Assembly: GCA_963724625.1 (NCBI GenBank) | Contig: CAVRVO010000029.1 | Location: 1 to 64,000 of the forward strand | Direction of reading: 5' to 3' | DNA length: 64,000 nt | From: DATBVX01 sp963724625 | GTDB lineage: Bacteria > Pseudomonadota > Gammaproteobacteria > Steroidobacterales > Steroidobacteraceae | Shown here: positions 53,226-62,882 of the stretch, one piece after another | Layout of the letters: each line of letters begins with the position of its first letter | Position numbering within the stretch: position 1 is the stretch's first letter | The notes under the pieces: model-generated | What the model saw: the letters and a program-made list of their open reading frames with translations, nothing else | Database searches by the model: none | Told to the model about the DNA's origin: nothing | Position numbers and translations under genes: made by a program

Positions 53226-54539
53226 TTAATGGGCCGGCTGCGCCGTGAGGCGCCAGATGGTGTTGCCGACGTCATCAGAGACGAGCAGCGCACCTGCGGC
53301 GTCATGAATGACGTCGACGGGGCGGCCTTGCGCCTCCTCTCTTTCGTTGAGGAAACCAGTCAGGAGATCGACCGGCGGACCTGATGGTTTGCCCGCGCTG
53401 AAGGGAACGAAGATCACCTTGTAACCGCTCTTCGGGTTCCGGTTCCAGGATCCATGCTGCCCGACGAAAAGGCCCTGGGTGAATGGCGCCGGGAGTGACG
53501 TCCCCTGCGCGAAGACAATACCCAATGATGCGGTGTGTGGACCCAACGCGTAATCAGGCACCAGCGCCGCGGCGACGAGCTCCGGGCGTGGTGGCCGAAC
53601 GCGTGTGTCCTCGTGCTGACCGTAGTAGCTGTACGGCCATCCGTAGAAGCCGCCTTCCTGCACGGCGGTGATGTAGTCAGGCACAAGGTCGCTTCCGATT
53701 TCGTCGCGCTCGTTGACGGCGACCCACAACCTTCCAGTCTCGGGTTCCCAATCCATCCCGTTCGGGTTGCGCAATCCCGTGGCGAACAATCGCGTCGCGC
53801 CGGTTGCGCGATCGACTTCCCAGATGGCGGCGCGGTCCTTCTCGATATCGCCGTTCTCGCCGACGTTGCTGTTCGAGCCCACCGTCACGTAGAGCCTGCT
53901 GCCGTCGCGACTCGCGATGACATTCTTGGTCCAGTGGTAGTTGATACCGGCGGGCAGGTCAGTGACCTTGACGCCCTCTGCCTGAATCGACTTGTCGCCT
54001 TCCCGATACGGGAACCGCAGCAACGCGTCGGCATTGGCGACATAGAAATCATTGCCAACCAGCGCCATGCCGAATGGGGAATACAGGTTGCTGAGGAATA
54101 CGGTGCGAACATCGGCGACACCATCATGATCGGTATCGCGCAGCAACGTGATGCGATTCGCGCTGGGCACCGCCGCCCCGGCGCGCTTCGCGGCCCACTT
54201 TGCGAGCAAGCCCCTGATGCCCCGGAATGCGAACGTTGGCGCATTCGATTCGGCAACCAGGACATCGCCATTCGGCAGCACGTACAACCATCGCGGATGC
54301 TCCAGTCCCCGTCGCGAATGCGGCGACCGACAGTGCCGGGCGCTGCGATCTGGCTTCGCGTCCTCAGGCCAACCAACTGCTCGTGCAACATTCATCGTCG
54401 GAAACATCGTCCGGTTGGCCGCCGGCAGTGTCGGCGACGGGCCCACACCGTCCGACACGTCCAGCTTTGCCTTCTCGCAGCCCGCGATGAGCGCTAACGA
54501 GCAGGAGAAACGAAACCAGGCGTTGGCAGGGCTTTTCAC
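53226..54539 (-). CDS. sorbosone dehydrogenase-like (PQQ sugar dehydrogenase family) lipoprotein
   Basis: A 437-residue GTG-started lipoprotein (lipobox LIAGC). The six-bladed beta-propeller is that of the soluble glucose/sorbosone dehydrogenase family: GLEHPRWLYVLPNGDVLVAES, VTVGSNSN, ATGLRNPNGMDWEP, LFVGQHGSWNR. Members oxidise aldoses outside the cytoplasm with PQQ, although many sorbosone-dehydrogenase-like proteins are untested. An ATG at 54546 in another frame has a better ribosome site but loses the lipobox. It lies 46 bases downstream of the PhoD-like gene. Confidence 0.85.
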   Translation of the reverse strand: MKSPANAWFRFSCSLALIAGCEKAKLDVSDGVGPSPTLPAANRTMFPTMNVARAVGWPEDAKPDRSARHCRSPHSRRGLEHPRWLYVLPNGDVLVAESNAPTFAFRGIRGLLAKWAAKRAGAAVPSANRITLLRDTDHDGVADVRTVFLSNLYSPFGMALVGNDFYVANADALLRFPYREGDKSIQAEGVKVTDLPAGINYHWTKNVIASRDGSRLYVTVGSNSNVGENGDIEKDRAAIWEVDRATGATRLFATGLRNPNGMDWEPETGRLWVAVNERDEIGSDLVPDYITAVQEGGFYGWPYSYYGQHEDTRVRPPRPELVAAALVPDYALGPHTASLGIVFAQGTSLPAPFTQGLFVGQHGSWNRNPKSGYKVIFVPFSAGKPSGPPVDLLTGFLNEREEAQGRPVDVIHDAAGALLVSDDVGNTIWRLTAQPAH

Positions 54540-54585
54540 GGGTCATGCGTTGTTCCTTCCTTCAACTCGTGCAAGCACGCTAACC

Positions 54586-56088
54586 TCACGCGGGCACAGG
54601 TCTCGTTGTCGGCGACACGCGAATCTCGTGTGGCAGCCCGGGTCGAAGCCCATCTTGCGTGTGGAACTTGCAATCCAACTGCCAGCTCCCAGGAGCCTGG
54701 TGAGTACACGTGATCAGGGCAAAACTGCCGATGGTCGGGCCGATGAACTCCGTTTGGACTTTGCAACTGATGCGCGCCGCCGACTGCGGATCATTGAAGA
54801 AAAACGTCTCCTCTCCCGCCAGATCCGCGGCGGTCCCATTCGCGAACACATATGGGGCGTACAGGGCAGAGCTGTGAATCGAATGAATGACGACCTTCTC
54901 CAAGCTCAGGTCGACCGGTGTCAGCGTGATGGTTGCGATGCACGAATGGTGCTCATCCCCGGAGAGAAACACGACATTGTGAATCTGTTCGAGCGCGATA
55001 TGCGCGAGCAGGCGGCGATGCGAATATGGGAATCCGTCCCAGGCATCGGACCGGAGCGCGCTGGCCTCGCTGTCTCCGGTAGTGAGACGCCGAGGCAGCA
55101 GAATCGACGGTGTGATGACGAACATGGGGTAGGGGTCGTCCTTGTGCGCCGTGAGCCAGCGCGTCAGCTCGCCGAACTGCTCATCGCTCATGATGCTTGC
55201 ACCGTTGATGTCGGGAGCTGATCGGGCCGTTCTTTCCGTGCGTGTGTCGGCGAAGAAAAAGGGGAATCCGCGCAGCGTCTTCGCATACCACATCACCTCT
55301 TGCTCCGGCGAATTCAGGATGCGCTGGAACTTTCGATACGCCGCCTTCGCCTCCTTCAGTTGCCCGGCGATTCCCTCGGCGTCGTCCTGCACGCCGGGCT
55401 CCCAGTTGTCGTTGATTTCATGATCGTCCAGCATCGCGTACATCGGCAGGCGCTTGAGTACGCTTCGAACCGAGCGCATGCGCAGGAACTTCTCATACGG
55501 CAGTTCATAGCGGTCATCGTCGACCGAGGGATCCATCAGTCCCTTGGTCGCATCGACATAGACCTGGTCTCCGGCGAGCACGAGAAACTCGGGCCCATCC
55601 GACTCGTCGAGCAACTGACCCAATCGCTCGTAAGAGGCGCCGGCCAGCGTCGGATCGAGCGGGCCCGGCGGGTATTGGCAACTCGCCGCCGCAAAACGCA
55701 GTGGCTCAGACCTACCCGGCTCTGGGCGTGGTCGTTTCATCAGCGCCGCTTCAAGCTCCAAAGTCGGCGTATCTTTCAGGTAGGCTGCGACCGCGCTCGC
55801 CACCTCAGGCGTTGGGAGTTTTCCGATGAGACCGGGGAAATCCAAGGGGCTGTCGGCCTGCGAAAGTGCGTCGTACCACGGCGGCTTGCGCAGAATCGGT
55901 GCCTGTCGGTACACCAGGAGAATCAGCACCGCCTCTGTCTCGTACCAACTTTCTGAAAGATTGGCCTCGTACCAGCCCTGAGCATCTGGGACTGCAGGCC
56001 CGCAGAAGATCGGTGTCCCGAGCCAGGTGAGATTGTCCTCGCTCAGCTCTCCCTTCATGCGCCATCGCCGATCGTCATCCATCTCCAC
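54586..56088 (-). CDS. PhoD-like alkaline phosphatase (5' end possibly broken)
   Basis: A metallophosphatase of the PhoD/PhoX-like class: LRFAAASCQYPPG, LVLAGDQVYVDAT, AMLDDHEINDNW and FLSGDEHHS carry the metal ligands. The first available start is GTG at 56088, but the frame remains open and protein-like upstream to about 56290 (GPRKIAVAANPRLADPS, before it DPDHYESTKLPKG) without any start codon, overlapping the hydrolase gene. Removing one G in AAAGGACCCC near 56281 would fuse it to the hydrolase. It may therefore be the C-terminal domain of a larger protein. It hydrolyses phosphodiesters or monoesters in relatives. Confidence 0.82.
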   Translation of the reverse strand: MEMDDDRRWRMKGELSEDNLTWLGTPIFCGPAVPDAQGWYEANLSESWYETEAVLILLVYRQAPILRKPPWYDALSQADSPLDFPGLIGKLPTPEVASAVAAYLKDTPTLELEAALMKRPRPEPGRSEPLRFAAASCQYPPGPLDPTLAGASYERLGQLLDESDGPEFLVLAGDQVYVDATKGLMDPSVDDDRYELPYEKFLRMRSVRSVLKRLPMYAMLDDHEINDNWEPGVQDDAEGIAGQLKEAKAAYRKFQRILNSPEQEVMWYAKTLRGFPFFFADTRTERTARSAPDINGASIMSDEQFGELTRWLTAHKDDPYPMFVITPSILLPRRLTTGDSEASALRSDAWDGFPYSHRRLLAHIALEQIHNVVFLSGDEHHSCIATITLTPVDLSLEKVVIHSIHSSALYAPYVFANGTAADLAGEETFFFNDPQSAARISCKVQTEFIGPTIGSFALITCTHQAPGSWQLDCKFHTQDGLRPGLPHEIRVSPTTRPVPA

Positions 56089-56227
56089 CGCTACGATCGC
56101 GATGGCCGACGGATCCGCCAGCCTCGGATTCGCGGCGACTGCGATCTTCCGGGGTCCCTCGCTTCGTTCTCCCAGGATCGGGCCCAGCCAGGGCGCCTCG
56201 GCGACTGGCCCCTTTTCCAGGCTCTCG

Positions 56228-58423
56228 CTACCACATGCGCCCTTCGGAAGCTTCGTCGACTCGTAATGGTCGGGGTCCTTTGAGAAACTTCAGTATCTCG
56301 GGAAATACTTCTTTACCCGCATCGCGCCCGATCATGCAGTCCTGATGGCCGAGACCTTCGGCGATGTAAAAGTGATACCGACCCTTGATCGATTCCATGA
56401 GGAACTTCATGCGCGTCACTGTGGCGACATCGGCGAGACCATTGTCACTGCCGTGAATGCTCAGTACTGGGATCTTGCTCTTCTTCAAGAAGTCGAGCGT
56501 CTCAGGCGTCACAAACGCATTGCGGCCGGACCTGGTCGTGATCATGCCGCTGCGGGCGAAAGGGATCGTCTGGAAAGTCGTGTCCAGATTGATGGTCCCG
56601 AACATGTCATCGATATGCTCGAGCACTTCCGGCGCCACGTTTTCGATGTTGAGAACGCGTCCGAACCACGCATCCATCCGGTGGCGGGTACCAACAAACG
56701 GCGTGCGCTTCCACGGGGTCACTGGATTCTCGATGCGAAACTCCCCGTCCGGGTACGGCACGCTCGAGAGCAACCGATCCAGCAGGTGTGAGCCGAGTCC
56801 TTCCTCGGGACGCAACTCGAAGGTCCTCGCCTCCAGTGCGTTTTGCACGAAACTCACGACGTACGCCCGGTAGATGTTCGTCGCGGTAAATACGATCAGC
56901 GGGGCAATCTGCGACAGCACCACGCTGCCCAGCGAGTCGAGAAACGCCGCCCTCGTCAGCTCAGGATGTGGATCGCCCGCAGCCCTCGTGCAACTCGCTT
57001 TTATGTCCAGAACGGCCATGCTCAACATGGCCGCGCCCATGCATTGCGTAATGACATCGATTTTCGGTTGTTGGGTCGCGCACTGAATGAAGGCAAACGC
57101 TGTCGGGATGTCGGCGCCCGCAACCTGCTCGAAGTCCCACGGTTCGCTGGCGGTCGGCATGCCACTGCTGGTGCGCAGATCCAGGACCCAGACATCCCGG
57201 CCTTCATTCCACAGGTAATCAGCGAGACTGGGGTCCAGCGCGGGATGCGCAAATGTCGTCCCGTTGGCGCTGAAGCCGTGAATCATCACGACGGGCTTCG
57301 CACCGCGCTTGGCGTAGCGTGTCAGCCGAATCCGTGCCGGGCGCTTGTGGTCGCCGACTTCGATCTCGTTGATCTCGGGTTCGGGCAGCCCCGGAATGCT
57401 TCCGGGCAGCCGACACGGCTCCAATGAACTCGGCGCGTCCGGCCGGCGAAAACTCCAGATATGAGTCGTGAGCAGGATGCGCAGGCAGCAGAGCATGAAC
57501 GAAGCCAGTTCGAACAGCGCCGTCGCCTGATCGCGCTGCTTGTCGATCTGCAGCAGGTGTTTTTCCTCGCGCGCATAGAACTTTGGTTCGAGCGTAAGCA
57601 CGGCAGATGTATTGGGTACCAGATTGGGAAAGATCTCGAGCTTCATCTCTGTAAGCTGGCGCCATGGATTGCAGCGGAGCGAGTATGTGAGCCGCTTGCA
57701 ACCGCGAATCCTCTGACCGACCATCTCGCGCGGATAGCTCTCGGGTGAGCGCGCCTTGGCCACCGGCGATTCGCCCTTTCGCGGCGTGCCGATCGTCAGC
57801 TCGTACTCGAACAGCCGGGTCTCGCCCGCGTGGCTCGCAAACACACGGAAGGCGCCCACGCCTTTCAGGAACTGTCGCAGCTTCACGACGCGTTTGCGCG
57901 ACGGATCTGGAAAGCACATCTGCCACAGATCGCGCGTGCCCCGGTTGAGGAGGTAGGCGACCAATGCGCGCCACGTGCGTCCGAAAACGGTCGACGCTTC
58001 GCGGTCGAGCAGCCGCATTTGACCCGCAAGTGGCGCAATGAACTTGGCGCATGCATCGAAGCGCGCTTCGCTCGCGCCCGTGTCCCAGAGCTCCTGATAG
58101 CATTTCGGCTCAAAGATACGGATGCGGCTCGACCCGTCGACGTCCAGCCTGCGTGTCAGCGATGCATTGAGTTGATCCAGTCGATGTCGCCTGAAGGTCA
58201 TCGTGAGTTCGACGACTCGCTCCTCGGGCTCACTATTCTTGAGTTTCAGCCACACTTTTCCGGTCATTCGCTCCAGGATGGAGATCTCGGTGGGCACGCA
58301 GTCGGGAACCTTGATGTCCGCGAGCGGCGGCAATCGCCGAGGCTCCGCGCGCGCGATCGGCTCCGCGGGGCCCATCCATGCCTTGCGCAAGCTCGCCCAC
58401 GGCACGCAGCGTGACCGCGGCAA
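56228..58423 (-). CDS. alpha/beta hydrolase (part of a GMC-hydrolase fusion)
   Basis: The frame encodes about 715-730 residues. A first half of unknown fold (EISILERMTGKVWL) is followed by an alpha/beta hydrolase: VVMIHGFSANG, DVWVLDLRTS, VITQCMGAAM at the nucleophile elbow, LSIHGSDNGLADV and AEGLGHQD with the histidine. The nucleophile position is Cys, not Ser. The domain order is that of GMC-oxidoreductase/hydrolase fusions, and the start overlaps the GMC gene by 190 bases in another frame. One G less in CAAGGCATGG near 58380 would join them in frame. ATG at 58375 is an alternative start. Confidence 0.75.
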   Translation of the reverse strand: MPRSRCVPWASLRKAWMGPAEPIARAEPRRLPPLADIKVPDCVPTEISILERMTGKVWLKLKNSEPEERVVELTMTFRRHRLDQLNASLTRRLDVDGSSRIRIFEPKCYQELWDTGASEARFDACAKFIAPLAGQMRLLDREASTVFGRTWRALVAYLLNRGTRDLWQMCFPDPSRKRVVKLRQFLKGVGAFRVFASHAGETRLFEYELTIGTPRKGESPVAKARSPESYPREMVGQRIRGCKRLTYSLRCNPWRQLTEMKLEIFPNLVPNTSAVLTLEPKFYAREEKHLLQIDKQRDQATALFELASFMLCCLRILLTTHIWSFRRPDAPSSLEPCRLPGSIPGLPEPEINEIEVGDHKRPARIRLTRYAKRGAKPVVMIHGFSANGTTFAHPALDPSLADYLWNEGRDVWVLDLRTSSGMPTASEPWDFEQVAGADIPTAFAFIQCATQQPKIDVITQCMGAAMLSMAVLDIKASCTRAAGDPHPELTRAAFLDSLGSVVLSQIAPLIVFTATNIYRAYVVSFVQNALEARTFELRPEEGLGSHLLDRLLSSVPYPDGEFRIENPVTPWKRTPFVGTRHRMDAWFGRVLNIENVAPEVLEHIDDMFGTINLDTTFQTIPFARSGMITTRSGRNAFVTPETLDFLKKSKIPVLSIHGSDNGLADVATVTRMKFLMESIKGRYHFYIAEGLGHQDCMIGRDAGKEVFPEILKFLKGPRPLRVDEASEGRMW

Positions 58424-60239
58424 TGGTCAGTGCGGGATTGATCCCCAGGGCGCGCGGGATTACCGAGCCATCGAGCACCACAAGATCGTCGCAATGGCTG
58501 TCTTCGGCGGCCTTGTCGGGATTGAATACGCGCCCGCAGTCATCGACGACGCCGTAGCGGATGCTGTCGGCCATGCTGCAGCCACCGAGCGGATGCACGG
58601 TGAGCGCCGGACCCCTGGGAATGTCGACAATCGATTCCAGGCCGCTGGGTAGCAGGCGCCAGACTGGGTTCGGCAGGACTTCACCGCCTTGCCCCGAATT
58701 CTCGACCAGCCGTCTCAGCAGCCTCGCCTCGGCATCGAACACCGTGTTTCCTGAACCGTCGCGCAACGAGGACCAATGCACTCGGATCGCGCCATCGGTG
58801 CACTCATCCGTGCAGCCTGGCACCAGTTGCAGCGTACCCGCGGCGCCATCATCGCCCATGAGGCCGAACACCTGGGTCCTGTCGATGGCTTCCTGACTGA
58901 CTCCACACGGATCTGGCTTCCCACTGCGGTGGAAGTGCCGATCTCCACGCTGCGACAATCGATAAAACGTATGAGCGATCGCGAAACTCTCGACGAACAG
59001 GCGGCGCAACGCGCCCGGTATTGCAAATTCCTGGATGGCTACGCCCTCGGTGTCTCGCTGATCGATCATTCCAGTGATCGTCGGTCCGATCTCCCGCTTG
59101 CAGAATGCATCGGTTTCCAACGCCACTGCGTTGACACGCTCGCGCTGATTGTAGGCGACAGCCAGCAGATCGCCGTTGGTCGAGAAGCGCTGGCCGAGGC
59201 AACGAGAGAACCTGAGGGTCGACGATCGGGACCGCAGCAGAATCTCCGTGGAACCGAAGGTTCCTGCCGCGAGGATCACGCGACGCGCGACGAGCTCGCA
59301 GGGCCGACCACGGCGTCGCAGATCGGGATCGGTATGAACGACATGAAGCTTCCAGCCCCGCCTCGGCACTTCCAGCGGGCGCTCTGGTCGCGGCTCTTCC
59401 AGCCGTTCGAGCTTCAGTACCGTGGCCCCGCAAAAAATCTGCGCACCCTTTCGGCGTGCCATCACCAGGCAATTCTGATCGAGTGAGTTCTTCGCCTGGT
59501 GGTTGCAGCCCGTAGCGCAATCACCGCAGCGGATGCATTTCCTGAGCTCCACGCCCGCAGCGTTCGTGCCACCCTCAATGGCTATGGACAGTGGGACGGA
59601 CTTGCCCCCGAGATCGCTGAGTGCGCGGAACTTGAGTGGCACGGTCTCGGCGGGGCGGTCCCCAAAGTGATTGAATCTTCCAGCCTGCACAGAGGTCAGG
59701 AGCGTCTCCGCCTCGTCGTAATACTTCGACAGCACATTAGCGCCGCGGAGGTTCTTGGGCCACGCATCCGAACTCAACACTTTCTCGCTCGGCCTGAGCA
59801 TGACACCGGCATTGATGAGCGATCCCCCGCCCAGGCCGTTGGCCAGCAACGCGCAAACGTCCGGGCCGACTCGCATGTCGAAAAGGCCATCTACGATCCC
59901 ACGTATCTTGGGCCCGTTTGCCGCGGTGATGCGGAGATGGCCCGGGAGCTGCGCTTCACTTACCGGGAACATGCCCGAGAGATATTCGCGACCGCGCTCC
60001 AGCACGCACAGGCGGACCTCCTCCCCTGTCTCGTTGTCGATTCGCCCGGCGAGCTGTTCAGCGGCGATCGCTCCCCCATAGCCGCTGCCGACGATGACCA
60101 CGTCGAAGTCGTAAGTATCGGCGGGAGCTGACTGTCGCGGACCGAGGTGGTAAAGGAGATCCTCGAAGCCCTGCGACAGCCAGCGCGCCACATGCGCTCG
60201 ATCCCCTGCATCAGCCGATCCGCACTTCTCGCTCCCCAT
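58233..60239 (-). CDS. GMC oxidoreductase, cholesterol-oxidase-like
   Basis: A flavoprotein with FAD site VVIVGSGYGGAIAAEQLAG, the cysteine-rich CIRCGDCATGCNHQAKNS segment found in cholesterol-oxidase-like GMC proteins, and HPLGGCSMADS near the end, followed by GSVIPRALGINPALTIAAVTLRA. Sequence after GELAQ (about residue 610) is low-complexity and matches the other frame of the hydrolase gene, so the natural chain probably continues into it. It would oxidise a sterol-like or other bulky alcohol. The start overlaps the histidine kinase stop by 29 bases. Confidence 0.82.
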   Translation of the reverse strand: MGSEKCGSADAGDRAHVARWLSQGFEDLLYHLGPRQSAPADTYDFDVVIVGSGYGGAIAAEQLAGRIDNETGEEVRLCVLERGREYLSGMFPVSEAQLPGHLRITAANGPKIRGIVDGLFDMRVGPDVCALLANGLGGGSLINAGVMLRPSEKVLSSDAWPKNLRGANVLSKYYDEAETLLTSVQAGRFNHFGDRPAETVPLKFRALSDLGGKSVPLSIAIEGGTNAAGVELRKCIRCGDCATGCNHQAKNSLDQNCLVMARRKGAQIFCGATVLKLERLEEPRPERPLEVPRRGWKLHVVHTDPDLRRRGRPCELVARRVILAAGTFGSTEILLRSRSSTLRFSRCLGQRFSTNGDLLAVAYNQRERVNAVALETDAFCKREIGPTITGMIDQRDTEGVAIQEFAIPGALRRLFVESFAIAHTFYRLSQRGDRHFHRSGKPDPCGVSQEAIDRTQVFGLMGDDGAAGTLQLVPGCTDECTDGAIRVHWSSLRDGSGNTVFDAEARLLRRLVENSGQGGEVLPNPVWRLLPSGLESIVDIPRGPALTVHPLGGCSMADSIRYGVVDDCGRVFNPDKAAEDSHCDDLVVLDGSVIPRALGINPALTIAAVTLRAVGELAQGMDGPRGADRARGASAIAAARGHQGSRLRAHRDLHPGANDRKSVAETQE

Positions 60240-61998
60240 GTGCGTGACCCCCCGCTTTTCTCGCCACCACTCTTTGTATTTCCTGCATCAGCACGTGCGG
60301 CATCACTGGCTTATGAATCACAGGAATGTTGGCCTGTTGTGCTTCCCGTAACCGGTCCGGAGCCGTCTCGCCGGTCATGAGCAACGCAGGCAGGTCCGGG
60401 CGGACGTAGCGCAGCAGCTTGATCGCCTGGATACCGTTGTCAGCGCCGCGAAGTCGGAAGTCGGCGATCAGGATATCGACCGCGACTTCTCTAATGATTG
60501 CGATTGCTTCGTCGGTGCTTGCGGCAAGCAACACCTCGGAGCCGGACTCCTCCAGCAGGGCTTTCATGCCGCGACGGACACCTTCCTCATCGTCGATGAG
60601 CAGGACCTTCACCTTCGGGGCTGAGTCGCAGGCATCAACCTGCGCGATTGCACTTTGCACGCGTGCAACTTGTGCAACCGGAAGTGTGATGTCAAAACGT
60701 GTGCCCACATTTGGAACCGATGTCATTGTGAGCTGCAACTGCAGCAGATCTACCAGGCGTTTGACGATCGCGAGGCCGAGGCCCAGCCCGCGCCTGCGGT
60801 CTCGCTCAGGATTCCTGATCTGGTAGAACTCTTCGAAGACGCGCGCCTGCTCTGACTCAACGATCCCGCAGCCTGTATCGACAATACTCAGCAGATGTGC
60901 GGTCTCGTTGCTCGACACCTGGATAGTGACACTTCCCGTCTCCGTGTACTTGACGGCGTTCTCGACCAGATTGCGCACCACGCGGTCGAGCAGCTTTCGG
61001 TCTGTCAGCACCCAGGCATCCTCATCACAATCGAGGATGAGCCGTAACCCTTTGTCCTCGGCAGCGGGCGTGAACACTTCGGTCACACGTGCGAGCAGAG
61101 TTCGCAAGGGAAACCCAGCCGCTAGCGGTTTGACAATGCCCGCATCCAGCTTCGATACATCCAGGAGAGCGTCGAGCTCCGCGGTCAGGTCTTGCAGCGC
61201 CTCGTTCAAGTTGTCTGCGATGCCGCGACTGCGTTCGTCCAGCGGACGCAAAGCGAGTGCCGCCGCGAACAAGGACAGGGTTTGCATCGGCTGACGCAGA
61301 TCATGGCTGGCCGAGGCGAGGAAGCGAGTCTTCGCGCGATTCGCAGCTTCAGCGGCATCGAGTGCTCCGCGCAGCTCCCTGTTCAAAGCCGCGCGCTCGA
61401 GGCGGATCTCGTATGATTCGCGCAGGACGCGAAACGTATCCCGCGCCAGAGCATCGAGTACGAACGCGAACAGCACGATGAGGATCGCCATCAAACCTTG
61501 TACCCAGCCGACCTCCCGCAGCTCGGAACTCGTCGCCCAGAGAACCGCCAGCGGGCCGAGCGTCGGAATGATGTATGCAAGGAATATTGGACGATAGCCG
61601 GCCGCAGTCGCGACCGAGCCCGCCGCCAGACCCACCAGCATCATGGACAGGACAGCCTGTTCGAACGGAGACATTCTCGGGAAAAAGAGCAGCGATAAGC
61701 CATGTGTCACACCACTGAGAGCGACGAGCGCGACAGTGACCTGCAAGCGGCGCTTCGCACTGAGGGAACGGAATTGTGAGAGGTTCTGTACGAACACTCG
61801 GACCAGCATCATGGCTGTCGCCAAGCTCAACCAGGCCAGAATCCAGGGCAGCGATGTCGTTCGTGCAGCCATGCCCGCGATCAGCAGGATCGACAGAAAA
61901 AGAGGGACGAACATTCGACGGGGCTGTCTGCCGATCAGCTCGACCAGCTGTTGCTCGAAGGAGTCCGCGGTGTCCGTGATCTTGTGTGTCAGAATCAT
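60211..61998 (-). CDS. hybrid sensor histidine kinase/response regulator
   Basis: The ATG at 61998 overlaps the response-regulator stop (ATGA) and gives 595 residues. It has about six membrane helices, then HisKA with the phospho-histidine in SASHDLRQPMQ (about residue 232), HATPase with NLVENAVKYT, DTGCGI and RGLGLGLAI, and a C-terminal receiver domain with the phospho-aspartate in DILIADFRL (about 510). No periplasmic sensor domain is present, so the membrane part probably senses the signal. It partners with the adjacent LuxR-type regulator. Confidence 0.92.
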   Translation of the reverse strand: MILTHKITDTADSFEQQLVELIGRQPRRMFVPLFLSILLIAGMAARTTSLPWILAWLSLATAMMLVRVFVQNLSQFRSLSAKRRLQVTVALVALSGVTHGLSLLFFPRMSPFEQAVLSMMLVGLAAGSVATAAGYRPIFLAYIIPTLGPLAVLWATSSELREVGWVQGLMAILIVLFAFVLDALARDTFRVLRESYEIRLERAALNRELRGALDAAEAANRAKTRFLASASHDLRQPMQTLSLFAAALALRPLDERSRGIADNLNEALQDLTAELDALLDVSKLDAGIVKPLAAGFPLRTLLARVTEVFTPAAEDKGLRLILDCDEDAWVLTDRKLLDRVVRNLVENAVKYTETGSVTIQVSSNETAHLLSIVDTGCGIVESEQARVFEEFYQIRNPERDRRRGLGLGLAIVKRLVDLLQLQLTMTSVPNVGTRFDITLPVAQVARVQSAIAQVDACDSAPKVKVLLIDDEEGVRRGMKALLEESGSEVLLAASTDEAIAIIREVAVDILIADFRLRGADNGIQAIKLLRYVRPDLPALLMTGETAPDRLREAQQANIPVIHKPVMPHVLMQEIQRVVARKAGGHAHGEREVRIG

Positions 61999-62669
61999 TG
62001 CATCGCGTCCTGCGTCTGATTGATTGCGGCGAACCTGTCGACGAGCCGCAGTTCGTGCGCCTTCGCCATCGCCTGAAGTCGCGAGCTCACACCGAGCGCC
62101 TGATAGATCGACCATAAATGCGCCTTCACTGTGCCCTCGGCGATCATCAGATCCCGCGCAATGACTTTGTTGGACTTGCCCTGCAACAGTCTCTGCAGCA
62201 CCGAGATTTGACGGTCACTCAGCGCAGGGGCTGCACCGGTCGAGACTGGCGTCGGGGCGCCAACCGGAACCACCTCGCTTCGCAATGCATGAGGTGGCAG
62301 GTACACACCGTGGGCAAGCACGACGCGAAGGGCGTGAATCATCAACGGCTGCTCCGTGTCCTTCGGAATGTAACCTGCGGCTCCAAGCTCAATCGCCTTC
62401 CAGATGTATTCCGGATTGTCGCTGGCCGAGACAACTACGATCGGCGTCGCCTGCAGTGCCCGCCGCATGAGGATGAGCGCATCCAGGTCACGTGTGCCGG
62501 GAAGCTTCAGATCGAGTAGCACCAGATCAAACTGCGAATGGCTGGCGACGTCCACGGCTTCCTCAATGGTTCGCGCTCCAGTAGCGACCATCGTGGGATC
62601 CAGTTCGAATAACAGCGCCTCCACGCCCTTAATGAAGAGCGGGTGATCATCAACAATCAGGACGCGCAT
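61995..62669 (-). CDS. LuxR-family response regulator
   Basis: A 224-residue NarL/FixJ-type regulator. The receiver domain has VDDHP, phospho-aspartate D53 in LLDLKLPG, and AAGYIPKD with the lysine. After a linker, the LuxR helix-turn-helix reads SDRQISVLQRLLQGKSNKVIARDLMIAEGTVKAHL. It is coupled to the hybrid kinase by a four-base overlap and is divergent from the sigma factor gene with 213 bases between. Confidence 0.93.
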   Translation of the reverse strand: MRVLIVDDHPLFIKGVEALLFELDPTMVATGARTIEEAVDVASHSQFDLVLLDLKLPGTRDLDALILMRRALQATPIVVVSASDNPEYIWKAIELGAAGYIPKDTEQPLMIHALRVVLAHGVYLPPHALRSEVVPVGAPTPVSTGAAPALSDRQISVLQRLLQGKSNKVIARDLMIAEGTVKAHLWSIYQALGVSSRLQAMAKAHELRLVDRFAAINQTQDAMQ

Positions 62670-62882
62670 AGTGCCGCCTACTCTCCCTCAGGTTCGAAGC
62701 GATGATAACCGTTGTCGTGCCGATTGCCCCTAAACGAAGGTTGACCGGATCGTGATGTAACGTACGCCGAAAGCTTGGCGTTCTGGGCAATACCCAAGGC
62801 CGCCTTCCCGCCGCAAAGTGCTCCCCGGACAGCAGAGTGTTTCCCAAACGGCAGCAGCAATAGGAACCGCGGGAGGTACGTC

